Part shown: in pieces, positions 24,542-38,200 of the stretch
How the letters are laid out: every line of letters starts with the position of its first letter
Position numbering within the stretch: the stretch's first letter is position 1
Notes under the pieces: generated by a model
Told to the model about the DNA's origin: nothing
The model's database searches: none
What the model saw: the letters and a program-made list of their open reading frames with translations, nothing else
Source of the DNA: Lutraria lutraria
Lineage: Eukaryota > Mollusca > Bivalvia > Venerida > Mactridae
Assembly: GCA_964023205.1 (NCBI GenBank)
Contig: OZ026851.1
Coordinates: forward strand, 13,123,637 to 13,187,636
Reading direction: 5' to 3'
DNA length: 64,000 nt
Translations under genes and position numbers: made by a program

Positions 24542-27322
24542 AAGCAAAAAGATATTTACGGTGCATGAAAATGGCGAAAAATAGTTGGTTAAATTGTTCC
24601 GCCACAAAAAGTAGTACGCCACCTGTCAAATATATTTTTGTACCGTTTGCTTTTGTGTGCTTATATCTACACTTTAATGAACTTTTTAATCACTTTAAGG
24701 TAAAAAAATAACGACTTAGATTTAAAACATGTCTTTGTTTACATATTAATCGATTATTTACATGTGAGATATTGCAAGGGTGAAGGTCACTCTGAAAATG
24801 TCCACCACCATTATTTTGTTTCTTCAAATCGTAAAAAACACAAATAAACACACAGTTTACTAAAAGCACCCCATTTTAACGTCATCTATATATTAAACCC
24901 ATTGGATTTGCTTCGTAATGTTTGATACGGTTTCATTCTTTCAAATAATGTTTAGTGTAAATGGTTCGGTTCACACAGCAAAGGTAAACACAAGTCGAGA
25001 TTTGGCAACCGTCCATCTTCGAAGTTTAACAAATTACGCTCATATGCCCCATGATTACACTTATATATTTGTAGAAATGATCTGACACTTGTCGGTTTAT
25101 TAAGTAATGAAAACAGAAATTGAACGAAGTATATGTTGCACAAGATTTGATTGCATAGTTATGGTTATGTTGATAATGTTTTTTCAAGTCTTGTGAAACT
25201 AGGTTAAAATCTATGTATTATAATTGATGAATAACAACTGACGATCATGTGACATTTGTATAACACATGTGTTTTCTCTCTTTCCTATATACACACATCA
25301 TTTTCCCAAAAAAACATCTACTATGAATGTTGGAAGCCCAGAGTCAATGGCTCATATTTCAATCACAACTTCTGTGGAAGTGACTACACAATCAGTGACA
25401 ATGTGCTGTTTAACAAGGGTTATTTCCATTGTAAATTTGTCTTATAATATAACAGTATTATGATTGTCAACCTCTCCAGATTTGCCTTGGTCTGTATTTT
25501 AGGACCTTTGACATATCATTGTTGCTATTCACATCAATAATTTTTGGATTTTGACCAAATCTGACTCTGTTAATGTTATCTGCCTCATGACGTCATGTTT
25601 GTAATGAATTTACTTTAACTAAAGTTGAAAAATCTGCCACATTGTTATGGTATACTAGTTGATTTCAGCTTATTGTACTTGTAGGACCATCATTATAGCT
25701 ATCCAAATGTAATGTTGTACCCATAAAATTTACCAAATGTGCCGTTACTTCTAAAGTATACTTTGCCTAGAGCTGACAGAAAGCTTACACTCATGGCTGG
25801 TACTTTTTCACACTTAAAGTAAATGTATTTATATTCAAATAGTGGAATTTTATGATTATGACGAAAACAACAGGACTTTACATGTTATTAGCCGCACACT
25901 GTCACTGTGCTACTCAGCCTACTGCTAATAAATGCACCTTTGGTTTTGTTGCGAGGCAAGTGTCATTGTGACATACATGTACAGTATAAACTATAATATG
26001 TACTTTCTACAAAAACAGTAATGATAGTTTTACAATTCGCTTGTCAGCATAGCTATCTACTTCTCCCTAGGGGTTTGAAAGTTGTTAAAGAAAGTGAATT
26101 CATGCCTGATTCATAAATGACAGTCTCATTTACTATGATTTAGTCATTAATCATGACAGTTTAGATTTTAATTTAATGATCATGATGGAACAGATAGTCC
26201 CCTGTCCTAACAATAAATAATAATTGAAATGACGTCTTGGCTTCTTGTTAAGTCATTGAAAAGGTCCTGAGAAATGTGCTTCATTTGCATACAGACAGTC
26301 CTGACCATGATTACTTTTTGGGGCGCAAGTAATGATAATAAACGCCATAAATTGTCATTATGGTATTGTTTTAATACTCACATTCCTTTCTCAAATTACT
26401 GTACAGTCCTTAAGAGGGATTTTATTGCACAAACTTCATAGTATGTACATGTTTGTATGTCATGTGTAAGTATCAATTATCATACTTTGACTTGAGTAGC
26501 TGAATGCTGATGTGAATGCATTCATTTCTTTGTTACCCATCAATTCATTCATTACCGTATTTATTTTATCAAACATTCTTTTGTCTATTACTTAGAATAT
26601 GTTAGCTGAGGAAATAATACTGTATTGTTAGCCTTATAATCACCGTATTATCTTTAAGAACAATACTACAATTGTTATAGTTATGAAGGAATTTAACATC
26701 TATACAGTATACTAGATAAAGATGGGTTTTTTTCACTAAATTTTGTTTTTGTTGGTAACAAAGGATTTCATGTTATGTTTAATGATACATGTAATGATGT
26801 ATGACACGCCTTGATTTTTAAGTGCAAAATGATGCTTTCTGGTATTGAAAAAGTTTCTTATTCTATGAGGTATCATGTTATCCTACATAACTTCCTTGAT
26901 ATTAAGATAATAAGGGGATCATAGCTGTGTAAGTGTAAACTTACTAGCTGTAGTAACATAAATGATAACTGTTTTGAGTTACACTATGTGTATGCGTTAA
27001 CCTGACCATAAAACACTTCCTGGTATTGAAAGCTCCAAACTCAAAACTTAAATCATCGTTTAACTGAGTTAACTTTTAAAACGGTTCAGATAAAAAATGA
27101 ATGGAAAGGTTAGAATTGCCATTGATGATTCTGTGGAATCGACCCGAAATGTCTAATACTCCATGCGTAATATTCATCAATCATCTTAATTTAAAGAATA
27201 TGTTCAAAATGTCTCTAACCTGAATGTTTAAGTCTTCTTTATATAATGATTATTGATATTGTCTCGGACAAGAAATGGGGGTTATTCTTATTGTTTAGAT
27301 TGGACAGAATTGAAATGATATT
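24542..27322. other. AT-rich, no gene or clear element
   Basis: No supported coding exon. Either intergenic or the first intron of CTDSPL if the 24.5-kb exon is real. Confidence 0.35.
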
Positions 27323-27323
27323 C

Positions 27324-27517
27324 CAGGGCTCTCCTTTGACCCTTAAAATGGTATTTTGACTCTTGTAATTTGCAAAATAAGGTTTTTGACTCTTGAGAAT
27401 TGGAACCAAAGGGTCAAATTTACTATTACATTAGTAGGAAATTTTGTTGAGTCTTTAAATTTCTATCAGCTAAGAGTCATTTTGACCCCTGACTTTTGAA
27501 GTCTGGGGAGCGCCCTG
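27324..27517 (+). mobile_element. Family E MITE, copy 1
   Basis: Ends AGGGCTCTCC / GGAGCGCCCT are inverted repeats. Inside: TTTGACCCTTAAAATGG, TTTTTGACTCTTGAGAATT, GCTAAGAGTCATTTTGACCC. Confidence 0.75.
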
Positions 27518-27865
27518 TATTCATATGTGTATAATGACTAATGTGTAAATTGTGTTACTGTTAATTACTAAATTAGTATGTTGTAAGCTGGTACTAACTT
27601 AACTCAGAGTTTTACATAAAATCTTTTTCATCTTTATTCTTCTTTCTAAACTGACATTCAAAGTGTCATAAATAGCTATAAAACTTCATGTGTTTGATCT
27701 ATTCCCACCTTCAAATTATTAAGTGAAGTTTTCATGTCCCTAAAAAGCCCTTAGTATTAAATGCCTGTGTTTTGACACATACAAAGTACAATGTAAGTTG
27801 TAACAATGTATATAAGGTTAATGAGCTGCCTTATGAAGGAAAACAATGAAGATATTAATACTATT

Positions 27866-28166
27866 ACAGTCTTCAAGAAAAACTTTTTTAAGCACTGATT
27901 CGGTCCAGTTGAAATGCAAACTTTAATGGACCGAATGAACTTTTAGTGGACCAAAAAGAGTAACATACAAAATTTCATATAATTTGGCTAAAAACATATT
28001 TTTCAAGAGTGATTAAAAGATTTCATTTTTTTATCTGAAATACGGTAAAATTATCACTGAAAATTTTACCGGACCTTCGGACAACTGACCTTTTCAAATT
28101 TACTGGACCGATGGCTATTTTGATGGATTCGATCCAAGGTCCGGTGCTAAATTCGAAAACTGCTAT
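27866..28166. mobile_element. Family F MITE, copy 1
   Basis: CAGTCTTCAAGAAAAACTTT ... GTGCTAAATTCGAAAACTG inverted ends; inside TTCGGTCCAGT, TGGACCGAATGAACTTT, TTTACCGGACC. Matches 43107-43318. Confidence 0.7.
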
Positions 28167-29071
28167 TAACGTAACCTGGAAGAAAGTAGTAAGCCTCTGA
28201 CAGGTTGTCTCATTGAGCACAAGTAAAACCTGCTGCGATATTGGCATCTATTATTTTCTATATTTCTGATGAAGCACAGTGTTTTTTTACCTGCAAATTT
28301 TATTATTTTGTTATTATTATTTTGATTATTTTGTTACAAAGAATGTGATTATCTCATACAAGATGTAATGATGTAACGGTACATAATTAGATATTGTATC
28401 ACATTTTGTGTTGTATATATATACTATTAATAATTATATAATTAAAATGACCAAGCCAATCCTGTTTGTTCAAAAATTGTCACGTTATTCATACAGTTAG
28501 AGGGCTGAGGCTCTTTTTATGAGATGAGATAATCAGCTGATTGTGATAATAATAATTATCTTAAGTTCTAATTCACTAAAGTTATCTTAACTATATTTAT
28601 GATTGGTTGATCACTTCTATTGTACGAGTATATTTCAATGATCAAACTATTTAATTAGATTGTTCGACAATGAATTCAGCAAAGTTACTGCATACTGACT
28701 GAACATTATTTTGGACTTAGATGTTGTTTTAACAGATTTTTTCATTATTGAGACTGAGGATTTGCTATCAGATATCTTTACAGAAAACTGAGATCATTAC
28801 AAATAATGTACTGAAATTAACAAGCTTTGTTTGAAACGTTAAATATTTATTCACCTGCATTTTATGACCATTTCTTGGTTTAATGGCACATGTGATTTGT
28901 TTTATCAATTTAACAATGAATGTAAATCAATATACATAGCTTCAATTGAATTATTGATTTCATATTTATCTAGAAAGTGAAAATGAAATGAATTTGTTTG
29001 TTTCCGAAGACATTTTCAATTGAAAATAAGATAAAAAAGGGGTATTTTGAGAGAAAAAAAGAGATTTCACC

Positions 29072-29216
29072 ATGTCTAAAGGGTATGTTGACCTGGACCC
29101 TAAAACCAGTCTATGGAAAGAACTGGTTCATCAGTTTAGTGTAATGATAAGACGGATACGTCGAGGTAAGTCTAGTACTTTCGTGAGTACATAAATTAAT
29201 ATACACATAATAAAGT

Positions 29217-29253
<37 letters not shown>

Positions 29254-32200
29254 TATGCTGATGAAGATATTTTTATGCCCCTGTATCGATAGATCGGGGG
29301 CATATTGTTTTTGGTCTCTCTGTTTGTCTGTCTGTCTCTTTGTACCAAACTTTAACCTTGCCTATTAAATCAAAACGCTCGCACTCATCAAACTTCATAA
29401 TTATGTAGGTTCCTCTTGACAACCTCTATAGGACCTGGGCATTTTCAGGTCAGTAGGTCAAGGCCATGGTGTTTAAAAAAAATTGTACATTTCTTTTAAG
29501 ATACTACTCCTACATTTTTCATGGGATTTTTACGAAACTTTCACAGATTTGTTGTTACCAAGAACCCCTGTACATATATTCCAGGTTTTGTGATTCAATC
29601 ATTTTTGTCAGAGTTATGACCCTTTGTTTATTTGTCTGCGAAATTAGATGTTGTCCTGTTGTCCGGGACGACCAATTTTTCATCCGGACAACCAAAATTT
29701 TGGTTCGGACAACCAAATTTTCATTAATAAATCGAAGCAAGAGCAGCTAAAATTTCTGTATCGAGCAACCACATTTTAAACCTTAATTTCACACATTGAA
29801 TTTTGCGCATTTTCATGTTAAAGGTGACACCCGGAGGGGGTATTGTGTTTTTGAAACACATCTTGTTCAAATTATTTCCTGATGTTAATGCTAAGAATTG
29901 TGGTCTTTTCTGAAATTCTTTAGAAAACAACATTCTAATTATCCTTATTTTCTACTGTTCAATGTTTTGACAAACTTTAATTATTTACTCAGAAAATCTA
30001 GGGCTTTACATATTTTACCAGGGCCGTCAATAAGGTAATTTTTGATATCATACATGTAAACTAACGTTAAACAGTGAACCATTTGCCATGTTTTAGCTGC
30101 ATGATTTGTTAGACCAGAGCATTACAAACTCTTAATTGGAAAACCTACAGGAGTATTCTCAAATTTCTGTTTTAGGTTAGGTCAGAGGTGTGTAGACTGC
30201 ATTTATATGTACAATACCAAATGTCATTTTGAGAAACAAATTAATTACTGTATTTTTTAGGACCTGGTCATAAAACCGCCAATGGAGAGAGAAAAAAGCT
30301 GTGTTGTTTTTAATTAATAAGTTGAACTATTTTATAAGAATAGAAGATGTCCACTAGTGTCCAATTTGTTCAGTCAAGTACAAAAATGATTGTACTAGCT
30401 ATTTTAATAAAATCAAAGGTTTTGATTCCATCATTGTCTCTGAAAATCATTTCAAGTTTTCAGATTTCAGGAATTTCTTTATTTACCCAAGTGAATAAAA
30501 TTGTAGATGCCTTTGGCAAATTGGCAACTGTTAACTTTAATATGATTGGAAGTGATGATATTGATAATGTTATTAGAAATAAAACCATAATGCTCAATCA
30601 AAATGGTATCAAAGATATTATGTATTGTATCACATTGTGAGTAATTGATTTAAATTGTATTTTGATATGATTTACATCTTTTATATTACCGGGTAGGCGT
30701 AAAATATACGTTCCATGTATCCGTCTCAGCTAAACATACAGTGTTGTGAGTGAGTCTGTTTTTTCTGCCAACCTTAGACTTTTTGAGTCTCTGTCATTCT
30801 TAAAAGTGGTAGAATTTCTTCTACATATACACCTTGTATGGTACAACAATATTTATATTTACATAAACTTTGTATAGGAGTTGAACAATGATGGTATTTT
30901 GTTTGGGTATTAAGATCATTGTATACAAAATACATGAAAAACTACGGGACTGACACTGTATCCCTGATTAATTATTTGTCTTAGTTGAGCCATTGTATAA
31001 ACAAAAAGTCAGGTTAGCCTGCTGTGTCTTCCCAAAGGTCTCTAAGATTTATAGACATTTTTTGTTTATATTCATTAGCTAAGATACAATACAATAACAA
31101 TATCTGACCCTGCTTGAAATGGTACAATAGCCGACTTAGCTGGGTATGCTTAAACATTCAATAGTACTTTAAATGTATGTCATATTGATGGTAAACACTC
31201 AGTCAGTACTCAGTCTCTGTCTGTTATTTATAGTATAAATAGTATATAAACTTACAAATATACAGGAAGTAATGGCATTTTTTCCCCTTTTAAGTTATTA
31301 TATCTTAACTGGTTTAAACATGAATAAATTTCAATTTTTAGAAAATGAATGTTCTGCATGACTGAAGAAAATACAGGCTAAATTAAACTTGTACTGTATT
31401 AAAGATTAGTTAGTCAACTAGAGTTCCCTTCTGTTATTATCATGGACTGTTAGAATTAATTTATTACCAACTTTTTGGTTATAATTTACATATTTTCACT
31501 ATTGAAACAAATTCTCAATTTACTCAATTAAGGGAATATTTGGAAATTAATTTCACCTCCCCTGTCAAATCTGCTATATTCTAGTTCTTTGTCCTTCATA
31601 AACTATTCATGAACTATGCAAGAATAGTTTAAGAAAAAATTGTGTTTTCATGAATTCAGTTCGAAGGGGCTGTTCTCAGCCACTTAGAACATTAATAGGT
31701 TTTCATGTACATTGACTTTTAAGGATCGTTAGTCTTTGTATTTGTTTGTTTATATCGGGTTTTACGGCCCTTTTCAACAGTCAAGAGTCATATGAGGCGG
31801 ACAGTTCACCTGACCACTCCCATCTTCTGTAAGCAACTGCCTACTTTCTCACATAAAGAGAAACAGTCAGTAGCAGGGCTCGAACCCACAACCCTCTATC
31901 ACTGAGTATCAGTAAGAAGTTCAGTGATTTGAAGTCAGCGACCTTAACCACTCAACCAGGGAGGCCCGTCTAGCCTTCGTAAGCTCTTTGTTTTAATGTT
32001 CAATTAAATTATTAAAGTTACTGCCATAGTTTTGGAGTGTCTTTGTGTTACAAGAGCAACTTCTATACTGAGGACATAACTATGTCTGGATACTTAATAA
32101 ACCGTTCATTATCTAGACTGTACAATTACCAATCATTCCTGATAGATTTTATTGAGCCTCTGGTATAGTTTACACTTTGTTTATTAGGAGGATGACTATA

Positions 32201-35200
32201 ACTTTTCCCTTAGTTTCTCTGACAAAATAATAGCATCGCTCTAATGTTCATTACCCCTAAAGTCTATGTTTTGATTATTACTCTTATTCGGTCTGTGGTG
32301 GTGTCTCAATATACAAGTATATATATATATAGTATACATAGTAGAACCTCACTGTTATGTTTGATCCCTTACAAATGTAGTATTGTGATGGTCTTGTTGA
32401 TAAATTGAGCAAGACAAGACACTTGTTACACTTCCATTTTACCCTTAAAATGGCATTTTGACTCTTGCAATTAGCAAAATAAAGCTTAGCTGACTCTTGA
32501 GAATTTGTACCAAAGAGTCAAGTTTACTAAGCCCTATATAAGGCACATTTCTTACCCTCAACTTTTGGCGTCTTAAGTGAGCGCCCTGAGAAATGCAGAT
32601 ATCTTTCTGAGCAGGTCACAGAATGATAGTCTTTATGATAGATTCAACATAAATATACACATGTACAATGTATGTACACATTAAAATTTCTTTTCAGCCA
32701 CTCTGTTACTACTTTTATTGGTACAAATTGTTAAACTAAAAGTTAAACAGATCTATATGAATTTCTACTTATCATAAAACATGATTATGGTACATAATGC
32801 CTTTTCTGGCTATTGGTTCATTTTGGCTTCCTGTCAATACTTAATGTAAATATTATTTTTATACTAAATATTTTCTGATTGCTTGAATCTTTTTATTTAA
32901 AAAAAATCCAAAGTCAGGTTTTGGCATGAATGCAAGTTATATACTGATTTTGTCAGTGGAATAGTAATAATAAAGAGAAATTTAAACCCTTACAATGTGT
33001 TGGGATGGAAACTGTGGAGCTAATTTGGCCAGGCCAGCATGCATTCTGCGTGGCTGGTCTGACTAGGCCTTTTACTGCTTATATATAAATTTCTAAATTT
33101 TCATTGTGAAATCCCTTAAATTGCTAATGGACTGTCTCAAAATGCAAGTTGGACAAGTCCATTCAAGAAATTCAGCAGGTTCAGGGTTAAATAATATACA
33201 TGTTACATATGATGTTTTATAGCTTGTGGCTTAATTGCAACAATGGATCTAAGTTCTAACACCATTGTAGTGACAGATAGTCAGATACTATAATTAAGGA
33301 GAGTGTTGACAAATGTCAAACTGTCTTGGTACCATCAAAGTACTGAAAGTACTCTAGGAAACTGAACTTACATAGACTTACACTGCAACATGAAATAGGA
33401 ACTAGTTCAACAATTGCATGGCAGATGAAGAAAAACATACTAAGTACTTTGGCCTGCATCAAAATTCATGCACACAGAACGCATGACGACTGTGGAAAGC
33501 CGAACAATAGTTCACTTTTTAAGTGTCAAAATTTGAGTTCATGGTTGATTTAATGGCTTGAAATAGATCCTGATCTAATTCTTATATGTGAGTTATCTGG
33601 TTTCAGGTCATAATACATTGTGTACTGATGTACAGTATAGTAGATATCATGTGGTGTTTATCTACACTCTTGTATTTTGATAACTTCATTAATTCACATT
33701 CTTAAGCATGTGATTACAAATTCATTCACTTAATTAGACACATGATGCTAATATCTACATCCAGTATCTAGGGTTGTCTGTTGTGTATTTGCCAAAAGAA
33801 AAGAAATGGTCACTGTTTCTGTTTCAAAATTGAGTCTGGATCGAAGGCAGGGACCAAAGTGGGTTCAAGGGTGGGGCTAAGACCCTTGTTCGTCATTGAC
33901 AGATGGTAGACCCTAAGACCCCCATGACACATCTGATATACCTACATGTATCATAAGAACAAAATGTTCAGACTGGAAAGTCATATTGAATTTCAAAACA
34001 AGATAAACTCCACTTTTCAACACACCATTAAAATGATTAATGATTAAATTATAAATAGCCCATAGGCATCACACCATCAAAATGAAGATGGTTAGACAGT
34101 TTAAATCTTAGACTGGTTAAAATATTCTACATGTTTAAAGAGTGTAGCTAAAATTCCTTTACAGTAAGTCACAGTATTATTGTGTATTTAGTTTAAATGA
34201 AGCATGCATCTTTGAAAAGTTCACATGAAAAATTACCAATAAAAGAACTGTAAAAATTACTGCCGTCATTTTGAAGACACTAAACTTGCCCGAGTCATTG
34301 TGGTGAAAGTATGAAAATATTCTGTGTTTATTTTATAGGACTGAAAACATTCCAGAGTTGTCTAGTATGTCTAGTACTACTAAAAGTAAGATAATGTAGC
34401 TATGGTTGACAAAGGTATGAAGTAGGTCAATAAATCATAAATTAAATGGCGTCCATACAGTCATATATAAACAAACATATATTCACTTTTTTTAGGTCAC
34501 AAATAAAACAAAAAAATAAGTACATTTTGCCCTTTATTTTTTAATCATTAATGATCCATTAGTAGCCTTATTTTTGTTTTGTCTTTACTTTACATGCCAG
34601 TGTTGTTATTTATAGATTTGTACTAAGTGTTTATGACGAGTATAATGAAAGCCATTGACTTAAAAAAATGGTAATTGGAGTTTAGTCAATTTATTAGTTA
34701 CCAAAACTCAGGTGGAAGTCAGTTGATCTGTACGTGAGTGTGTGTATTAATTTATTATGAGAGAATAACAATGTATTTATATTATATGTATGTGATGTAT
34801 GTACACTATACACATAGTTATTACGGTTTATGTAAGTTAGGTTATGTACGTACTTACTTTTTAGCTATGTTTAGAAATATGACAGTCATGGTTTGAGGCT
34901 ATTTATATATATATATACTTATGTAATATCATTAACATTTTCAATTGTCATAAAATCCAATACTTTATGTTTAAGTCAAGGAAAACATTGCAACATTTTC
35001 ATTAAATCAGTCAGTCACATGATGATCTCACTGTTGTATCTTACTTAATTACATAATTATTACAATTAATATAACCTTTGTACAAATATATCTTTATATC
35101 ATGCTTTCATCATAACTTGTAATTGACGTAATAACATTTTCCATTCAGTTGTGTATCCTTTTAAGGTCGTACATTTTATTTGTATGTTGTGGGAAAAATA

Positions 35201-38200
35201 ATTTAGTCCTACAACTCAAACTATTTAAGTGTTAACAGACCAATGGGTCTGATCTAAGGAAATTTCTAAAATCCGCTACAAGTAAATTAGTTACTAAATT
35301 TGTTTGGGTCTAGGTAACATTCTTCGACTACATTACTTAATTTGTTGCAATGTTTTGTAGAAATGGGTAGAAAAGTCTCAAGATTGCCTCTGTCAAATGG
35401 TTATTAATAGTTCATGAACTATTCATTAACTATTCATAAAGTATGCATGAACAGTTCATGAAAAAGTCATAATTTCATGAATTCTATAAGAACGGATGGG
35501 GTTGAAAAGTGTTGGGGTCAAACAATCTAGTCAAATAACTTAGGTTTGAAAAGTCTGGTTTCCATGGTAAACACATATTTATTTGTGATGGCCTTGTAGT
35601 TGTATGTGGTTGAAGATCCGTGAGTAACTGAAGATAAATAGGAAATAGATACTAATTGGTTACGTAGGTTTTTAATAATTAATTACATTGATGAAGACTA
35701 AATCCTTACTTACATGAATTTAAAGATCTTGTTGTGTGTCCTCATAATTTAACTTCTTATTCTTGAAAAATATTTTTATTTTAGTTCACTGCCTGGAACA
35801 AAAATAGTATAATTCAGTTTTCTGTCATGGTAAACCCTTTCTCTGTTTCTGTGAAATATATACAGTCCTTACATTAAACATTATAAGAAGAAGTTATAAT
35901 CTAATTCTTGAATTCAGAAATCGTATGAATGTTTTTATCTGCAATGTATTTTGTTAAATGAATATTGTGAATTGGACATATTCAGTTTTAAAAGCATATT
36001 ACTGATGTACTTTTTAAATACTTAGCTTACTCTCATCCATTTGCATTACTGATGATTTTCAAAAAAACAACTTTATATCCCATTTGTTAGTTCAAGCCAT
36101 ATTCTGCGTAAAGCATTTTTTTTTTACATGTTAACCAGTGTCTTTGTCACGTCATTTGTAATTTCATGTATGTAATTGTATGTTCACATGGGCCTCAGTG
36201 CCTACTGATTTCAAATAAACTATATAATATATCAATCGGCCATTATTTGATGGAATAAAGCAGTCTATGTCTGACCATGCAGCCATGCCTCTGGCTGAAC
36301 TATTTTTTCCAAGACCACTCAGAATCAGATCTATGGGTCACCAGGGTCAGTCACATTTGTTTAACTCCATGATATTTGTGTTGTAACCTTTCAAAATACC
36401 TGGTAAGTGGTAGGATTGCCACCCTACTTAGGAATTTCTAAAACACAGATATTTATACATAGTAACAATTGTCTGTAATTTTCACAGGTATTTGTGTGAT
36501 GTGTAGTTCATTCATGTATCGAATCATCCCTATACCATTGGTGAATGATCAGTGTGCTGATGTATTTCTTGTGAAAAGATCTCACCGAGATTATTCCTAG
36601 GTAGTAAATATGTTTTCTAAGAACCCACAGGGACGTGTGATTGTTTGAGATCTGTGTATTTTTGTTCAAGTCATGAAAACAAACACCAGATTTGCTCAAA
36701 GGTGAGCTATTATGATCAGTTAATGTCCCCCCCGTCCGTCCTCAACACAGGGTTTGGGGATGTTAACACTCCAGAGGTCACAGTTTTGATTGGATCTTCA
36801 CCAAACTTTATCAGAATCTTTCTCTTAATGGTATCTTGGACAGGCTTGCACATGAGTCAACTTGGGTCAATTTAATTAGGTTACCAGGTCAAATCTTAGG
36901 AGAACCTTATAAACAATATACAAACTACATTTTTTAATCAAATTTTGATGAAAGTTGCTCAGAAGATCTCTCTTGATGATTTCTAGGTCAGTGTCAGGCT
37001 CTCCTAGTTCTACATTGATACATAATACATATAAATGAAGTTGCAATGATACGAAAGGTCTCACTGGCAGACTTTGCTTATGTGAGTGAGTAAATTTTTA
37101 AGGTCCGTCATGACCCTCTTGTTTAATTCTTTATCAACATGCTCTTAATTGACTGATATTTTTTTCATCTAGCAAAATAAAACCTGAATTATGAATAAAA
37201 TTGGTGTACAACTACAATAAATTCTGTGAATTTTTACCAAAATCATGTTGGTGGAAATCTTAATGTATGCATACTTTTCCAATTGTATGTCAACTTTTGA
37301 GTCTATTTCTTACATGAATTCTCATAGACTGCAGGGCCCTCATTTGACGTTTTTTGGGGCCGAATTTCGTCCCATTCCCCTCCTAAAATAATATACTTTT
37401 TTCCCCTATTTTTGAAAAAAAATCCCCTAAAAAAAAAAAATTGCTTAAATGGCTGATATTAAGTTATTAACCTTTGATTAATTGTATATTAATGTATGTA
37501 ATATATCTAAATACAGCTATTTTAAGCTTAAAATGTTTATTGCAAGTTTATAAGGCAGTTGAAAAAATCCCCTGAGATTCCCCTTTTTCCTCAAAATGAC
37601 GCGAAATTCCCCTACCTGAGGGCCCCGGGCCCCTTCCCCGGAAGTGCAGCTAGGGCCCTGGACTGTCAAGGATGTTTATTCTCTCATTTTCTACAAAATG
37701 GAGTTTTGATTTGTGTCCCTGTGGTGTGCTTTATAAATGCCATGTATTTTCTATTTTTGTCTGTTTGTATGTTTTTGTAATTGCTTCAAAGCTTTATTTC
37801 ACACCTTCTCATCTTGATATGAAGGAGATCATTATCATGAAACTTCTTTTTTTGTTCATGGCTGCAATATTCAGGCATCTTGGATGTAAATTTTGTATGA
37901 ATAATACATGATGGTATCAGAGAAAATGCTAAGTGAAATCTAGATTCAGGACACACAGATCTTATGCTAGGAAGTGGTCAGTTTCTCTACCTCTCTTGCA
38001 TTGACCGGGTCAGTGTATAATGAATGATGTTCTCTTGAATTTTTGAACCTATATTAATTAACAAAGTTTTTGAATTACAGAAATGTCCATTAAAGTTGGA
38101 TAATAAAAGTGGAAAAACTCGATGTATACCTTGGAATTTCCCTATTATTCATCTAAATTAAGGAAAATAATCTAACTAGGTCTAAAAGAACGTTATTACA